The notes below the pieces were generated by a model. It made no database searches. It saw only the letters and a list, made by a program, of their open reading frames with translations, and was not told the origin of the DNA. From JBMYRH01 sp049602155 (GTDB lineage Bacteria; Myxococcota_A; UBA9042; PHBI01; JBMYRH01), in assembly GCA_049602155.1 (NCBI GenBank), contig JBMYRH010000029.1:4114-68113 (forward strand): a DNA stretch of 64,000 nucleotides. Direction: 5' to 3'. This document shows positions 8,054-16,428 of the stretch, in pieces; position 1 is the stretch's first letter; each line of letters begins with the position of its first letter. The position numbers and the translations under genes were made by a program.

Positions 8054-8589
8054 TCAGGGCGGGAAGCTGGGCACCTGACGCGCGATGAGGTGACGTGCGT
8101 AGGTCACGGGGCGGTCCCAGCAGATCCCGGTGACCATGATGTGATCCGTGAAGTGCCCGGCGTCCGGTTCGCCGTTACATGACGTGATCCGCATGGCGTG
8201 AGGGTAGAGGTAGAGCGGCGCGCGCCCGTCATGGAGATAGACCTCGGTGCGGTGGCGCCCCCTTAGGATGTGGAGGTGCTCTCTCACGCTGTAGATGTGA
8301 GCCCAGTTGTGCTCACGGAGGAGGCCCTGGCGGGTCTCCTCGCGTATCCCGTCTGGGCTGATGCACAGCGCTCGGGGGACTGGGCGCAACCCGTCAGAGA
8401 ATCGTTGAGGGCGCCGACGGCGGCGAAGAGGGCGATGGGGAAGAGGAAGAAGCTCGACCCGGTCCCGAGATAGAGCACCAGCATCACGCTGCTCGGGACG
8501 ACTGTCGTGAGCAACGCGATGCGCGCGTGCCGCCTGTGCGCGACGAGCTCAATCGTGTCGATGTGGTCTGGTGGCGTGCGATCGAACAT
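8054..8589 (-). pseudogene. Two-TM membrane protein interrupted by an apparent frameshift near 8390-8405
   Basis: Reading from the ATG at 8589, the first frame encodes about 65 residues with two hydrophobic segments (IALLTTVVPSSVMLVLYLG and FFLFPIALFAAVGAL). It then turns into low-quality sequence (CAQSPERCASAQTG). A second frame on the same strand, open from upstream of 8400 to 8054, continues with well-formed sequence: ALCISPDGIREETRQGL, then LLREHNWAHIYSVREHLHILRG. The second part looks like the cytosolic beta domain that follows two membrane spans in YcxB-like or PH-like proteins. The simplest reading is one gene of about 178 codons broken by a one- or two-base indel. A genuine pair of overlapping genes is possible, but the second would need a TTG start. 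Confidence 0.5.
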
Positions 8590-8762
8590 CAGCGCTGCAT
8601 CTCCATCCGATGTCCATGGGAGCGCCTGCCGGTCGAAGCTACGACGGCGAGGGTTCGAAGGCCTCCGTATGGCGCGGCATGGGTCGGTACGTCACTTTCC
8701 AGTGTCGCAATCGCTCGAGGTCGGTTTCAATGCCGCCACCCGCGACGACGTGAGCCCCTGCG

Positions 8763-9764
8763 ATGACCTCCGTGCCCCTGAACATCTTGTGCCAATCCCC
8801 GGTCTCCGAGGGGATGACGCCTCGCGATGCGGTCGGGCACACGGTGGCGTTGGCGCGGGAGGCTGAGCGGCTTGGCTATCACAGGTTCTGGGTGTCCGAG
8901 CACCACAGCGACACAGCGCTGGCCTCGGCGGCCCCCGAGGTCATGGTCGCGGCCATCGCCGCACAGACCGAGCGGATGCGTATCGGAAGCGGTGGTGTCT
9001 TACTGCCGTACTACACCCCCTTCAAGGTCGCTGAGCAGTTCAACCTCCTCGAGGCGCTCTTCCCGGGGCGGATCGATCTCGGGCTTGGTCGCAGCGGTGG
9101 CTCAGAGCGGCACGCCCCCCAGGCCCTCGGGCTCGACCCGCGTCGGATGCAGCCAGAGCACGCGTTTGGTGCGATAGACGAGCTCTTGAGCTGGTTGGGG
9201 CCCGGCGCAGATGGGCGGCCGTACCCTGACACCGTGGCGTCACCCTCGGTCACGGAGAGCGCGCAGCCGTGGGTCCTTGGCACCAGCGCGTCGAGCGCGA
9301 CCTATGCCGGTGAACGAGGACTCCCCTACACCTTTGGTGGCTTCCTGGACCCCCGAGGGCTCGTCGATGCATTGGGCGCTTATCACCGCGCGTTTCAGCC
9401 GAGTCGCTGGCTCGACAGGCCCCTCGTGAACCTCGCTTGGTATGTCCAGGCTGCCGAGACGACTCAAGAGGCTCAGCGCCTGCTGCGTTCGTCTGAGCAT
9501 TGGTTCGTAGAGACCTTTATACGGGGGGGTAACCCCCGCTTTCAGTCTCCCGAGGCGGTCGCAGACGCCGTGTACGGTCCGATGGAGCAGATGGCCATCC
9601 AGATGCGGCGCCAATACGCGCTCGTGGGGACCGGTGAGCAGGTGATGGATGAGCTGATGTCGCTCCAGCGCCAGTACCAGCTCGATGAGCTGACGCTCGT
9701 CACCATTTGCTTTGATCCCGAGGCGCGTCAAGCGTCCTACCGCCTCATCGCTGCTGCTGGATAA
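8763..9764 (+). CDS. Luciferase-like (LLM class) flavin-dependent oxidoreductase (333 aa)
   Basis: This is the bacterial luciferase-like TIM-barrel family. The N-terminus LNILCQSPVSEGMTPRDAV, then EAERLGYHRFWVSEHHSD, then RMRIGSGGVLLPYYTPFKVAEQFNLLEALFPGRIDLGLGRSGGS, are all strongly conserved in this group. Members use FMNH2 from a partner reductase or bind F420, and act as monooxygenases or reductases on varied substrates. The genome context gives no pathway clue: the gene is flanked by a broken membrane gene and yebC and appears monocistronic. The length is normal for the family. Confidence 0.9.
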   Translation: MTSVPLNILCQSPVSEGMTPRDAVGHTVALAREAERLGYHRFWVSEHHSDTALASAAPEVMVAAIAAQTERMRIGSGGVLLPYYTPFKVAEQFNLLEALFPGRIDLGLGRSGGSERHAPQALGLDPRRMQPEHAFGAIDELLSWLGPGADGRPYPDTVASPSVTESAQPWVLGTSASSATYAGERGLPYTFGGFLDPRGLVDALGAYHRAFQPSRWLDRPLVNLAWYVQAAETTQEAQRLLRSSEHWFVETFIRGGNPRFQSPEAVADAVYGPMEQMAIQMRRQYALVGTGEQVMDELMSLQRQYQLDELTLVTICFDPEARQASYRLIAAAG

Positions 9765-9925
9765 GGGGCGCCTCGTGCAGGGGCTCACTGGCGTCCGAAG
9801 GCTGATGATGGCATCGTCTGGACACGGGGCCGTCGGCGTTGTGATTCGGTCCGTAGTGTGTGATTGGTGGTGCTGGCTCGGTCGTGAGTTGACTCGGCTG
9901 TGCGACCCCGGAGGAGGAGAAGGGT

Positions 9926-10648
9926 ATGGGACGCATCTTTGAGACCCGTAAGTCGACGATGTTCGCGCGCTGGGATCGCATGGCCAAGGCGTTCACGCGG
10001 TGTGGTCGCGAGATCAACATGGCGGTCAAGGCAGGGGGCGCCAGCGCGGACAGCAACCCTGCACTCCGACGCGCGATTCAGAACGCGCGCGCCGTCAACA
10101 TGCCCAAGGACAAGATCGAGAACGCGATCAAGAAGGCCCTTGGCGGCGGTGGTGAGGACTTCCAGGAGGTCCTCTACGAGGGGTACGCACCCCACGGCAT
10201 CGCGTTGCTGGTTGAGACCGCGACAGACAACAACACCCGGACCGTCGCCAACGTGCGCATGCACTTCAATAAGAACGGCGGCAACCTTGGGAACAGCGGC
10301 AGCGTCGCCTTCATGTTCGATCGGGTAGGGGTCTTTCGGGTCTCCCCCGAGGGCATCGACGCCGAGGAGCTCGAGCTCGACCTCATCGATCACGGCCTTG
10401 AGGAGCTCGGAGAGGGGACCAGCGAGGACGGCAAGCCCGTGCTCGTGCTCCACTGCGCCTTTAACGAGTTCGGGACGATGCAGTCTGCCCTTGAGGAGCG
10501 CGACATCAAGGTCGTGTCCTCTGGCAGCGAGTTCATCCCTCAGACGCTCACGGCGCTCCCTGAAGACAAGGCCAACGAGGTCCTCAAGCTCATCGATAAG
10601 CTCGAGCAGGACGATGACGTCCAGAAGGTCTTCCACAACCTCGAGTAG
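9926..10648 (+). CDS. yebC: YebC/PmpR (TACO1) family regulatory protein (240 aa)
   Basis: The sequence opens MGRIFETRKSTMFARWDRMAKAFTRCGREI and continues with PALRRAIQNARAVNMPKDKIENAIKKA, the family signature, then YEGYAPHGIALLVETATDNNTRTVANVR and NGGNLGNSGSVAFMFDRVGVF. Three domains are expected at full length (about 240). Recent work on YebC relatives links them to translation of proline-rich stretches, while older work describes DNA-binding repression; the sequence does not decide between these. A strong GGAGGAG precedes the ATG. A perfect hairpin follows at 10708. Confidence 0.93.
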   Translation: MGRIFETRKSTMFARWDRMAKAFTRCGREINMAVKAGGASADSNPALRRAIQNARAVNMPKDKIENAIKKALGGGGEDFQEVLYEGYAPHGIALLVETATDNNTRTVANVRMHFNKNGGNLGNSGSVAFMFDRVGVFRVSPEGIDAEELELDLIDHGLEELGEGTSEDGKPVLVLHCAFNEFGTMQSALEERDIKVVSSGSEFIPQTLTALPEDKANEVLKLIDKLEQDDDVQKVFHNLE

Positions 10649-10707
10649 GGCTCTCTCGATTGGGTTAATCGGTGCAGCGCCGCTGGTCCATTGCCCCTGA
10701 AACGCAA

Positions 10708-10735
10708 CGAGGCGCGCTCTGATGAGCGCGCCTCG
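10708..10735. terminator. Perfect 12-bp GC-rich hairpin between convergent genes
   Basis: CGAGGCGCGCTC pairs with GAGCGCGCCTCG around a TGAT loop. It lies 59 bp after yebC and 69 bp after the stop of the small minus-strand gene, between convergent genes. There is no strong T tract; T-rich sequence is better on the minus strand (TTGCGTTTC). A bidirectional terminator is likely. Confidence 0.65.
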
Positions 10736-10803
10736 TGTGCATTCAGGTCGCCGTCACCGGATCGACTCTCGGGCGCCCCCTCAAGGGAGGAGCCCGCAGC
10801 TGC

Positions 10804-10920
10804 CTAGGCTTCCTCGTGGAAGTTGAAGATGCGGCGGGCCTGGCGAACCTTCTTGGCCATGAGCCAAATCATCGCTACGGAACCTGCGGCTAAAGAGAGC
10901 TCAATGAGAAGGGTCGCCAT
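10804..10920 (-). CDS. Small single-pass membrane protein (38 aa)
   Basis: A GGAG element lies 7 bases before an ATG at 10920. The frame encodes MATLLIELSLAAGSVAMIWL, then MAKKVRQARRIFNFHEEA, and stops with TAG. The first 20 residues form one membrane helix and the rest is a basic cytoplasmic tail ending acidic, a plausible positive-inside topology. The strong ribosome site, the neat topology and the adjacent hairpin at 10708 support a real gene. The family is unknown; it could be an accessory peptide of a membrane complex. It is followed, away from the MATE gene, by the convergent yebC. Confidence 0.6.
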   Translation of the reverse strand: MATLLIELSLAAGSVAMIWLMAKKVRQARRIFNFHEEA

Positions 10921-11015
10921 GGTGATACTCCGTAGTGTGTGGGTGACCGAACGCCGGCCAGGAAGACACCCTAACGGGGGGCGCTTGTTCAGAAAAGCGA
11001 AACTAATCGTTCTTT

Positions 11016-11036
11016 AGGTTCAGTTTTATAGAACCT
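11016..11036 (-). terminator. Possible weak hairpin after the MATE gene
   Basis: AGGTTC and GAACCT form a 6-bp stem around an AT-rich 9-base loop, 30 bp beyond the MATE stop. The stem is short and the following minus-strand sequence is A-rich rather than T-rich, so this is a weak call; the AT-rich block could instead be promoter DNA of the 38-residue gene. Confidence 0.25.
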
Positions 11037-11065
11037 TCTGGGCGCTGAATTCGAGCGACGCTCCC

Positions 11066-12403
11066 CTACACTTCGATGCGCTTCCATGCGCCGCGGCGGA
11101 ACACGAGCGCGAGGGCAAGGCAGCGAACCGACCAGTCAATGGTCGTCGCGACCCAGATCCCGAGGAGGCCCATCTCCCACTCGAAGGCGAGGAGCCAGCA
11201 CGCGCTGAGGCGCACAACCACAGGCCCAATGATGGCGACGAGCATCGGAGTGCGTGTGTCTCCCGCGCCTCGGAGGCTCCCGGCCAAGGCATCGGTGACC
11301 GCCATCAGGGGTTGGGCGATCGCCGCCACACGTAGGCATGTGGCGGCAAGCGCGATGACCTCTGGATCCTCTGAGAAGAGCCCCACGAGTGGCTCAGCGA
11401 AGATGAGGAAGAAGAGGCCGATGAGGGAGAGCAGCGCGGCCCCCATGGCGGTCGACAGCCAGCCACATTGCTCCGCCTCCGCCGGCTGCTCCGCGCCGAG
11501 CTTCTGAGCGATCAAGGTGCTGGCTGCGACGCCGAATGCGTAGGAGACCATGAACCCCAGAGACTCGATCGCGATGAGGGACTGGTTGGCGGTCATGGCG
11601 ACGTCGCCCAAGTGGCCTACGAACCCCGCGAAGAAGAGGAAGGCCGTGTGGAAGATGATGCGCTCAGCGAAGGTCGGTCCGCTGACACGGAAGATGGGAC
11701 GCAGGGGCGCCAAGGTGGGCTTTCGGAGGGGTAAGAGCCCGACGATCCCTTTGGAGCGGCACAGGACCGTCAGGACCAAGGCGGCTTGGAGGGCGAAGGA
11801 GGTGACGGAGCCGATGGCAGCCCCGAACATCCCGAGCTCGGGGGCCGCGAAGTGCCCAAAGATCAGCACCCAGCTGAGGCCCAGGTTTGCGACGCCCGCG
11901 ACCGCTGAGATCCACATGGGGGAGCGCGTGTCGCCGCTCGCTTGCAGCGCCACGATGCCCGAGGACGCGACGAAGCTGAGCGGGGCGGCCCAGAAGAGGA
12001 CGCCCATATAGACGACCGCCAAGTCCCGCATCCCTTGGGAGGTGTCAGGGGAGCCCCCCATCAGGGCAGCGATAGCCTCCATACTTGAGAGTCCGAGCAC
12101 GGTCATGACGAGGCCGATCCCCACGGAGAGGCAGAGGCTGGTCACCAAGGTGTCGCGCGCCCTGTCGCGATCCTCTGCCCCGACCGAGCGTCCGATGATC
12201 GCCATGGAGCCCGTCGCGAAGGCGACCAAGACCGAGCCCATCGACCAGATGACTGGGCCGCTGATCTGCATGGAGCCTAGCGCTTCATCGCTGTAGGTGC
12301 CCAAGAGCAGGCGGTCGGTGAAGAAGACGACGGTCGTCAGGACGCCCTGAAGGATGACGGGCCACGCCAGGTGAGCGACCTCTTTGGCGAGGTTAGCCCG
12401 CAT
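11066..12403 (-). CDS. MATE family multidrug/Na+ or H+ antiporter (445 aa)
   Basis: There are twelve predicted membrane spans. MATE hallmarks include the N-terminal LAWPVILQGVLTTVVFFTDRLLLG, the SVGAEDRDRARDTL loop after TM3, VALQASGDTRSPMWIS, and the mirrored QKLGAEQPAEAEQ plus GSLRGAGDTRTPMLVAIIG in the second half. Such pumps export cationic drugs, dyes or metabolites against a sodium or proton gradient. Since the genome encodes Na+-NQR, sodium coupling is plausible but not shown. A second, divergent MATE gene lies at 34988. Confidence 0.93.
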   Translation of the reverse strand: MRANLAKEVAHLAWPVILQGVLTTVVFFTDRLLLGTYSDEALGSMQISGPVIWSMGSVLVAFATGSMAIIGRSVGAEDRDRARDTLVTSLCLSVGIGLVMTVLGLSSMEAIAALMGGSPDTSQGMRDLAVVYMGVLFWAAPLSFVASSGIVALQASGDTRSPMWISAVAGVANLGLSWVLIFGHFAAPELGMFGAAIGSVTSFALQAALVLTVLCRSKGIVGLLPLRKPTLAPLRPIFRVSGPTFAERIIFHTAFLFFAGFVGHLGDVAMTANQSLIAIESLGFMVSYAFGVAASTLIAQKLGAEQPAEAEQCGWLSTAMGAALLSLIGLFFLIFAEPLVGLFSEDPEVIALAATCLRVAAIAQPLMAVTDALAGSLRGAGDTRTPMLVAIIGPVVVRLSACWLLAFEWEMGLLGIWVATTIDWSVRCLALALVFRRGAWKRIEV

Positions 12404-12689
12404 GGGGGTTCCCCGGCTGAGCGGGGCGGCGAGGATGCTTTAACCAGTGGCTCACGTACTCGGCCCTTCGTCACGAGGCGGCATCAGCTCGACGCTGAGA
12501 GCTCGGCGTTCGTCGCGAACGGCCGCTGTGGGTGGCTACTTCGGGACGCGGTGCGAGTCAACATGGAGTCGCGCCCATCGCGCTTTAGAGCATTAAAGGT
12601 GGGGCGTTGGGCGCGCTGGCGGTGTGCTCAGTTGAGGGGCCCTGAGGGCCGGTGTAGGCTCGGGTCGCGCCCAGCGTTGTCGGAGCACT

Positions 12690-13106
12690 GTGAACCCATT
12701 GTCCTTCCTCTCTCGTCTGCTTAGGCGGCCCGACCGCCCCATTGTGCCACCGGGCTCCGCCGGTGATGCAGAGTCGGTTGCGTGGACGAGGTCCCAGGAG
12801 CTGGTTCAGGTCCTCGATGAGCTCGTCGTCCTCCTCGAGGCTGACGGTGAGGCGCATTGGAGCGCATGGATGCGGGGAGCCCGTGAACGCATCGCGGCGA
12901 ATGACCTGGGCGGCGTGCACAAGGTCCTCGGCGCCTATGGCGGGATGGGGTCCTTCAATGACCTCATCATCGGGCAGTCGATGACAGAGGGGCGGTTGAT
13001 CCTCGCGGATGACGTGGACGCATTGAACACCAAGCTTGGCGGGCTGCGCTCCGCTGCCTATGACCTGGCGCAGGACGTGAAAGTACGGGTCACCGCGGGC
13101 GCTTGA
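12690..13106 (+). CDS. Small cytoplasmic protein of the YGGMGSFND type, DUF6966-like (138 aa)
   Basis: A GTG start at 12690 has GGAG 5 bases upstream. The central stretch NDLGGVHKVLGAYGGMGSFNDLIIG is distinctive; I associate it with a domain of unknown function (DUF6966-like), a tentative recognition. The preceding ELVQVLDELVVLLEADGEAHWSAWM is helical. There is no signal peptide or transmembrane segment. Proteins of this size and type occur as orphan or immunity-like genes; nothing here proves that. It converges on the NHL lipoprotein gene with a 16-bp gap. Confidence 0.65.
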   Translation: MNPLSFLSRLLRRPDRPIVPPGSAGDAESVAWTRSQELVQVLDELVVLLEADGEAHWSAWMRGARERIAANDLGGVHKVLGAYGGMGSFNDLIIGQSMTEGRLILADDVDALNTKLGGLRSAAYDLAQDVKVRVTAGA

Positions 13107-13122
13107 GGCCCCCTGGTGGGGC

Positions 13123-14622
13123 CTAGGGCAGTGGTCCAGTGCGCTGGATGCGGCGGATGAACCCACCATCGTGCTCGGTGAGGAGGATGTTGCCTTGGTA
13201 GTCCATCGTGACCGCGCGGGGCTCGGAGATCTTCGCACCGGGTGTCCACCAAAGTTCGCCGTCCCCCTCGTGGGTGCCGTCCGATACACCGTCCAACATC
13301 AAGTGAAGGATGCCCTGGGGATCCACCCAGAAGAGCTTACTCGCTGAGTGCGCACAGAGGAGGATACCACCGTCGGGTGGGAACCAGATCCCTCGGAGCC
13401 CCCCCAGCCCTGTCTCGAGGGCCGAGAAGCCATGGCCACCCCCAGTCAATTCACCGTTCCCTGCCAAGGGCATCACAGCGCCGCTGTTGCCGACCCACCA
13501 TGCACGGTTGTCACCGCGGTCCGTGACGGCCAGCTGGCCGCTCGGCATCACGGCCAAGTTCCCCAGGGAGACAAAGCCCTCGGCGACGATCTGGATACCC
13601 GTCTCAGGGGTCCAGCGCTTGAGGACTGTGCCGGCAGACATCCAGGCGAGCTGCTCGTCATCAGAGACCCAGAGGCCGCGCCCTGAGCCGAGGTCCCCTG
13701 CGACGAAGAAGGTCTCCACCATGCCGTCGGTGCCGAGGCGTCGAATCTTCTCGTTGACCAAGTCGAGGATGTACACCGTGCCATCGGCACGCACCCAAAG
13801 CCCATTGGGCGAATGTAGGGCGACCTCGGTCCCGAGCGTGAGGGTGTCGGGGCCATCTCCTGCTTCGCTCGTGCCCGCGACCGTGTGGATGGTCCCGTCA
13901 GTGTCGATGCGGCGAATCGCGTGGGCATCTTTGTCGGCGACGAAGAGCCGCCCTTGGGCATCTGCGTGGGTCATATGAGGGCGGCTCAGCTCTGCATCCA
14001 GGGCCGGCCCACCCTCATACTCAGGGTCCCACCCATTGAAGGCCTTTGCCGTAAAGAAGGCGGTCCCTGCGAGCGTCTCGACCACGCCGTAAGACTCGAG
14101 GAAGGGGAGGGGGGGCGTGTCATCGATGTCCTCCACGTCATCGCCCGCGGTGATGTCCTCCGCGGTGTCCTCCAGGGTGTCGTCGGTGATGTCCTCTGTC
14201 GTGCCTGTGCTGGTGTCCTCTGTCGTGCCTGTGCTGGTGTCCTGCTCAGCGTCTTCGGTGTCCACGGGGGGGACGTTGACCTCTGCATCAGTGGGCTGAC
14301 TTACGACGTCCGCGGTCGTGGTGTCGCCGGCTGTGGTGTCGGGGACCTGAGCGTCGACGTCGTTTGCGTCTATGGGGGGCGCGTCGTCCTCGACATCCTC
14401 TGGCCCTGGCGCGGGCACGCTGCTGTCCCTCGTCACCGGGGCCTGTGCATCGACTGCCCCTTCCACCAGCGGCGGGGTGGCGTCGTCAAAGTCGCCCCCT
14501 CCGTCCACGGCGACCGCAGGCTGAGCGGTGTCGGGCTCTTGGGGAGTGGCCGTATCGCCACACGCCGCGAGGGAGAGGAGGGCACCGGCGGTGAGCCAAA
14601 CGAGTAGGGGACGCTGAGTCAT
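13123..14622 (-). CDS. NHL/SMP-30-type beta-propeller lipoprotein with a long acidic linker (499 aa)
   Basis: The signal peptide ends in LAAC (Cys21). Residues 22-175 are an extended Asp/Thr/Val/Pro-rich linker with tandem copies of DTSTGTTE. From about residue 185 there are NHL-type blades: SRPHMTHADAQGRLFVADKDAHAIRRIDTDGTIHTVAG, LHSPNGLWVRADGTVYILDLVNEKIRRLGTDG, and a last blade EPRAVTMDYQGNILLTEHDGGFIRRIQ. It is probably surface-exposed, with the propeller as a ligand-binding or structural scaffold held off the membrane by the linker. The linker style recurs in the Kazal and giant lipoproteins of this window. Confidence 0.85.
   Translation of the reverse strand: MTQRPLLVWLTAGALLSLAACGDTATPQEPDTAQPAVAVDGGGDFDDATPPLVEGAVDAQAPVTRDSSVPAPGPEDVEDDAPPIDANDVDAQVPDTTAGDTTTADVVSQPTDAEVNVPPVDTEDAEQDTSTGTTEDTSTGTTEDITDDTLEDTAEDITAGDDVEDIDDTPPLPFLESYGVVETLAGTAFFTAKAFNGWDPEYEGGPALDAELSRPHMTHADAQGRLFVADKDAHAIRRIDTDGTIHTVAGTSEAGDGPDTLTLGTEVALHSPNGLWVRADGTVYILDLVNEKIRRLGTDGMVETFFVAGDLGSGRGLWVSDDEQLAWMSAGTVLKRWTPETGIQIVAEGFVSLGNLAVMPSGQLAVTDRGDNRAWWVGNSGAVMPLAGNGELTGGGHGFSALETGLGGLRGIWFPPDGGILLCAHSASKLFWVDPQGILHLMLDGVSDGTHEGDGELWWTPGAKISEPRAVTMDYQGNILLTEHDGGFIRRIQRTGPLP
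14191..14238 (-). repeat. Two exact 24-bp repeats in the NHL lipoprotein linker
   Basis: The 24-base unit occurs twice back to back without a mismatch and encodes a T/E/D-rich octapeptide (DTSTGTTE) in tandem. It is in frame, so slippage would change linker length only. Confidence 0.9.
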
Positions 14623-14699
14623 GACGCAAGCCTACTGCCTTCGGGGCGCTGCGTCATCGTCCCGCGCGTCTTTGGGGCGCGAAGGTCGGTTAATACGAT

Positions 14700-16325
14700 G
14701 TGCACCGAGCGCGTTTTTCGCCGTGGCTGATTGCCCTCACACGGCAGCATTTCGGGCGGGAAGGGCGACCTTGTGCTAGCTTTTTCACCTCCTTAGGCAC
14801 GGGGTTTCTCCTGGGTTACCGACGTCTCGAACCTCATGATCGCAACCAACTCGAGCTCAAGCTCGCGTACTTGGTTCCGCCGAAGTGTAAACGGCACGTG
14901 GTCGTGACAGAGGCCTTCATCTTCGCACCAAAGACCCTTGGGATTACGCGTCAGGCGTACCCGACGGAGCGCTTCTTCGAGGACACGACGCGCTTTCTGC
15001 GTTTGAAGACCCCCGATGAGCCCCTCGCGCGCCTCACGGAGCGCGCTCGAATCGACGAGCTCCTCGATGACGCGTGCGATGCGCGCCCCATCGAGTGGCG
15101 GCTGCGCCTGCTTGGTTGTGTGTACCGTCGCGCCATTCGCGACAGGGCACGGGTGTTGTCTCAGCGCCTGAGCGCGGTCACCGCGGAGGGGGCGGAGGCA
15201 CTCGCTGTTGACATGACGACCTTCGTCGACCGACTTGGGCAGGCGCGTGCCCACCTGAAGAGCGTGGCGCTTCAACCGGAGCATGGCGCCCTGGGGCCGG
15301 CCGTTGATGAGTTCGTGTCTCTGGTCGCGGAGGCCTCGTGCACCCGCCTCGTGGAGGGGCTCGACCTCGTCGACGCAGAGTTGGCCTCGCTGCGCGCCAT
15401 TCGAGCGCATGTCGCCACCGCGGCGGTGCGTGAGTATCATCACCGAAGGGAGCAGGGGTACGAGAGCTTCGCGCTTGAGGGGGACACGAACGAGGGGCTG
15501 CCTCATCGCCGCAGGACGCTGAAACGAGCGATCTCCAGCGCGCTCTATTTGGACATCGGTCATGAGCGCGGTGGTGAGCTCGCCCAGAACTTCATCGGCA
15601 TGATCTCTGCCGCTGCCGCGATGTTCTTCGCCATCGTGGTCGCGGTGTGGGCGCAGCTGCGATGGGAGATGACCGCGTGGCCCTTTATCCTCGTGATGGT
15701 GCTCTCTTATGTGGTGAAGGATCGCATTAAGGAGATCGGGAAGCGCGCGCTCGGCAAGCGCGCGAGGGGGATGGCCCCGGACGTCGTACAGAAGGTCCGC
15801 GTCCCGTCGACAGGTTCAGTCGTCGGCCTCTGCCGTGAGTGGTTCGATGTCCTGTCCCCGGAGTCCTTGGACACCGAAGTGAGCCGCTTGAGGCATATCG
15901 ATCATCCAGGGGGGATGGAGGAGCTGGGGCGACCTGAGACTGTCATGGTCTATCGCAAGGAGGTCGCGCTCAAGGTCGCTGAGCTGAACCACGACTTGAC
16001 CCATATCGATGGCCTCACTGACATCATTCGGTTCAACTTGGCGCGTGTGCGGCGCCGAATGGATGCGCCCACAGAGATCTATACGTTGGTTCATCCACAG
16101 ACACATCAGCTGGTCGAGGTCCCTTGCGGACGGGTGTACCACCTCAACATTGTCCTCCGAACCACGACACGCTCCGACGGTGCCTCTCGGGTTGAGATGG
16201 AGCGCGTTCGAGTGGTGCTCGACCAGGTCGGGATTCGCCGTGTGGAGCGGGTGCATCCCGCTGCAGCGTTGACGGATGTTGAGGCCGCGGGGCTCCATGA
16301 GACCGACAGTCCAGATCTCCTTTAG
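14700..16325 (+). CDS. Membrane protein of unknown family with a central two-TM hairpin (541 aa)
   Basis: The protein begins with a GTG codon. About 300 mostly alpha-helical, Arg-rich residues precede a pair of hydrophobic segments (FIGMISAAAAMFFAIVVAVWAQL and WPFILVMVLSYVVKDRIKEIGK). A basic stretch and about 180 cytoplasmic residues with mixed alpha/beta pattern follow. There is no signal peptide. The architecture, large N-domain, TM hairpin and C-domain, resembles several uncharacterised bacterial membrane proteins, and I cannot name a family. The start is uncertain because no good Shine-Dalgarno is visible. It is followed on the same strand by a phosphoesterase gene 103 bp downstream. Confidence 0.65.
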   Translation: MHRARFSPWLIALTRQHFGREGRPCASFFTSLGTGFLLGYRRLEPHDRNQLELKLAYLVPPKCKRHVVVTEAFIFAPKTLGITRQAYPTERFFEDTTRFLRLKTPDEPLARLTERARIDELLDDACDARPIEWRLRLLGCVYRRAIRDRARVLSQRLSAVTAEGAEALAVDMTTFVDRLGQARAHLKSVALQPEHGALGPAVDEFVSLVAEASCTRLVEGLDLVDAELASLRAIRAHVATAAVREYHHRREQGYESFALEGDTNEGLPHRRRTLKRAISSALYLDIGHERGGELAQNFIGMISAAAAMFFAIVVAVWAQLRWEMTAWPFILVMVLSYVVKDRIKEIGKRALGKRARGMAPDVVQKVRVPSTGSVVGLCREWFDVLSPESLDTEVSRLRHIDHPGGMEELGRPETVMVYRKEVALKVAELNHDLTHIDGLTDIIRFNLARVRRRMDAPTEIYTLVHPQTHQLVEVPCGRVYHLNIVLRTTTRSDGASRVEMERVRVVLDQVGIRRVERVHPAAALTDVEAAGLHETDSPDLL

Positions 16326-16428
16326 CCCGTCAAAGAGGCGCGGAGTGGTCGCGCACAGCGCTGCGCAGTACGATGCGGACAGCGAGGACCTCGCTGTGTG
16401 TGACAACCAGAGTGGATGGGGGAGGGCT

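Noticed and set aside
12404..12689. Frame spanning the MATE/DUF6966-like divergent gap
   Set aside because: It starts inside the MATE gene in antisense and has no domain signal; the gap probably holds promoters, but I see no clear -35/-10 pair.
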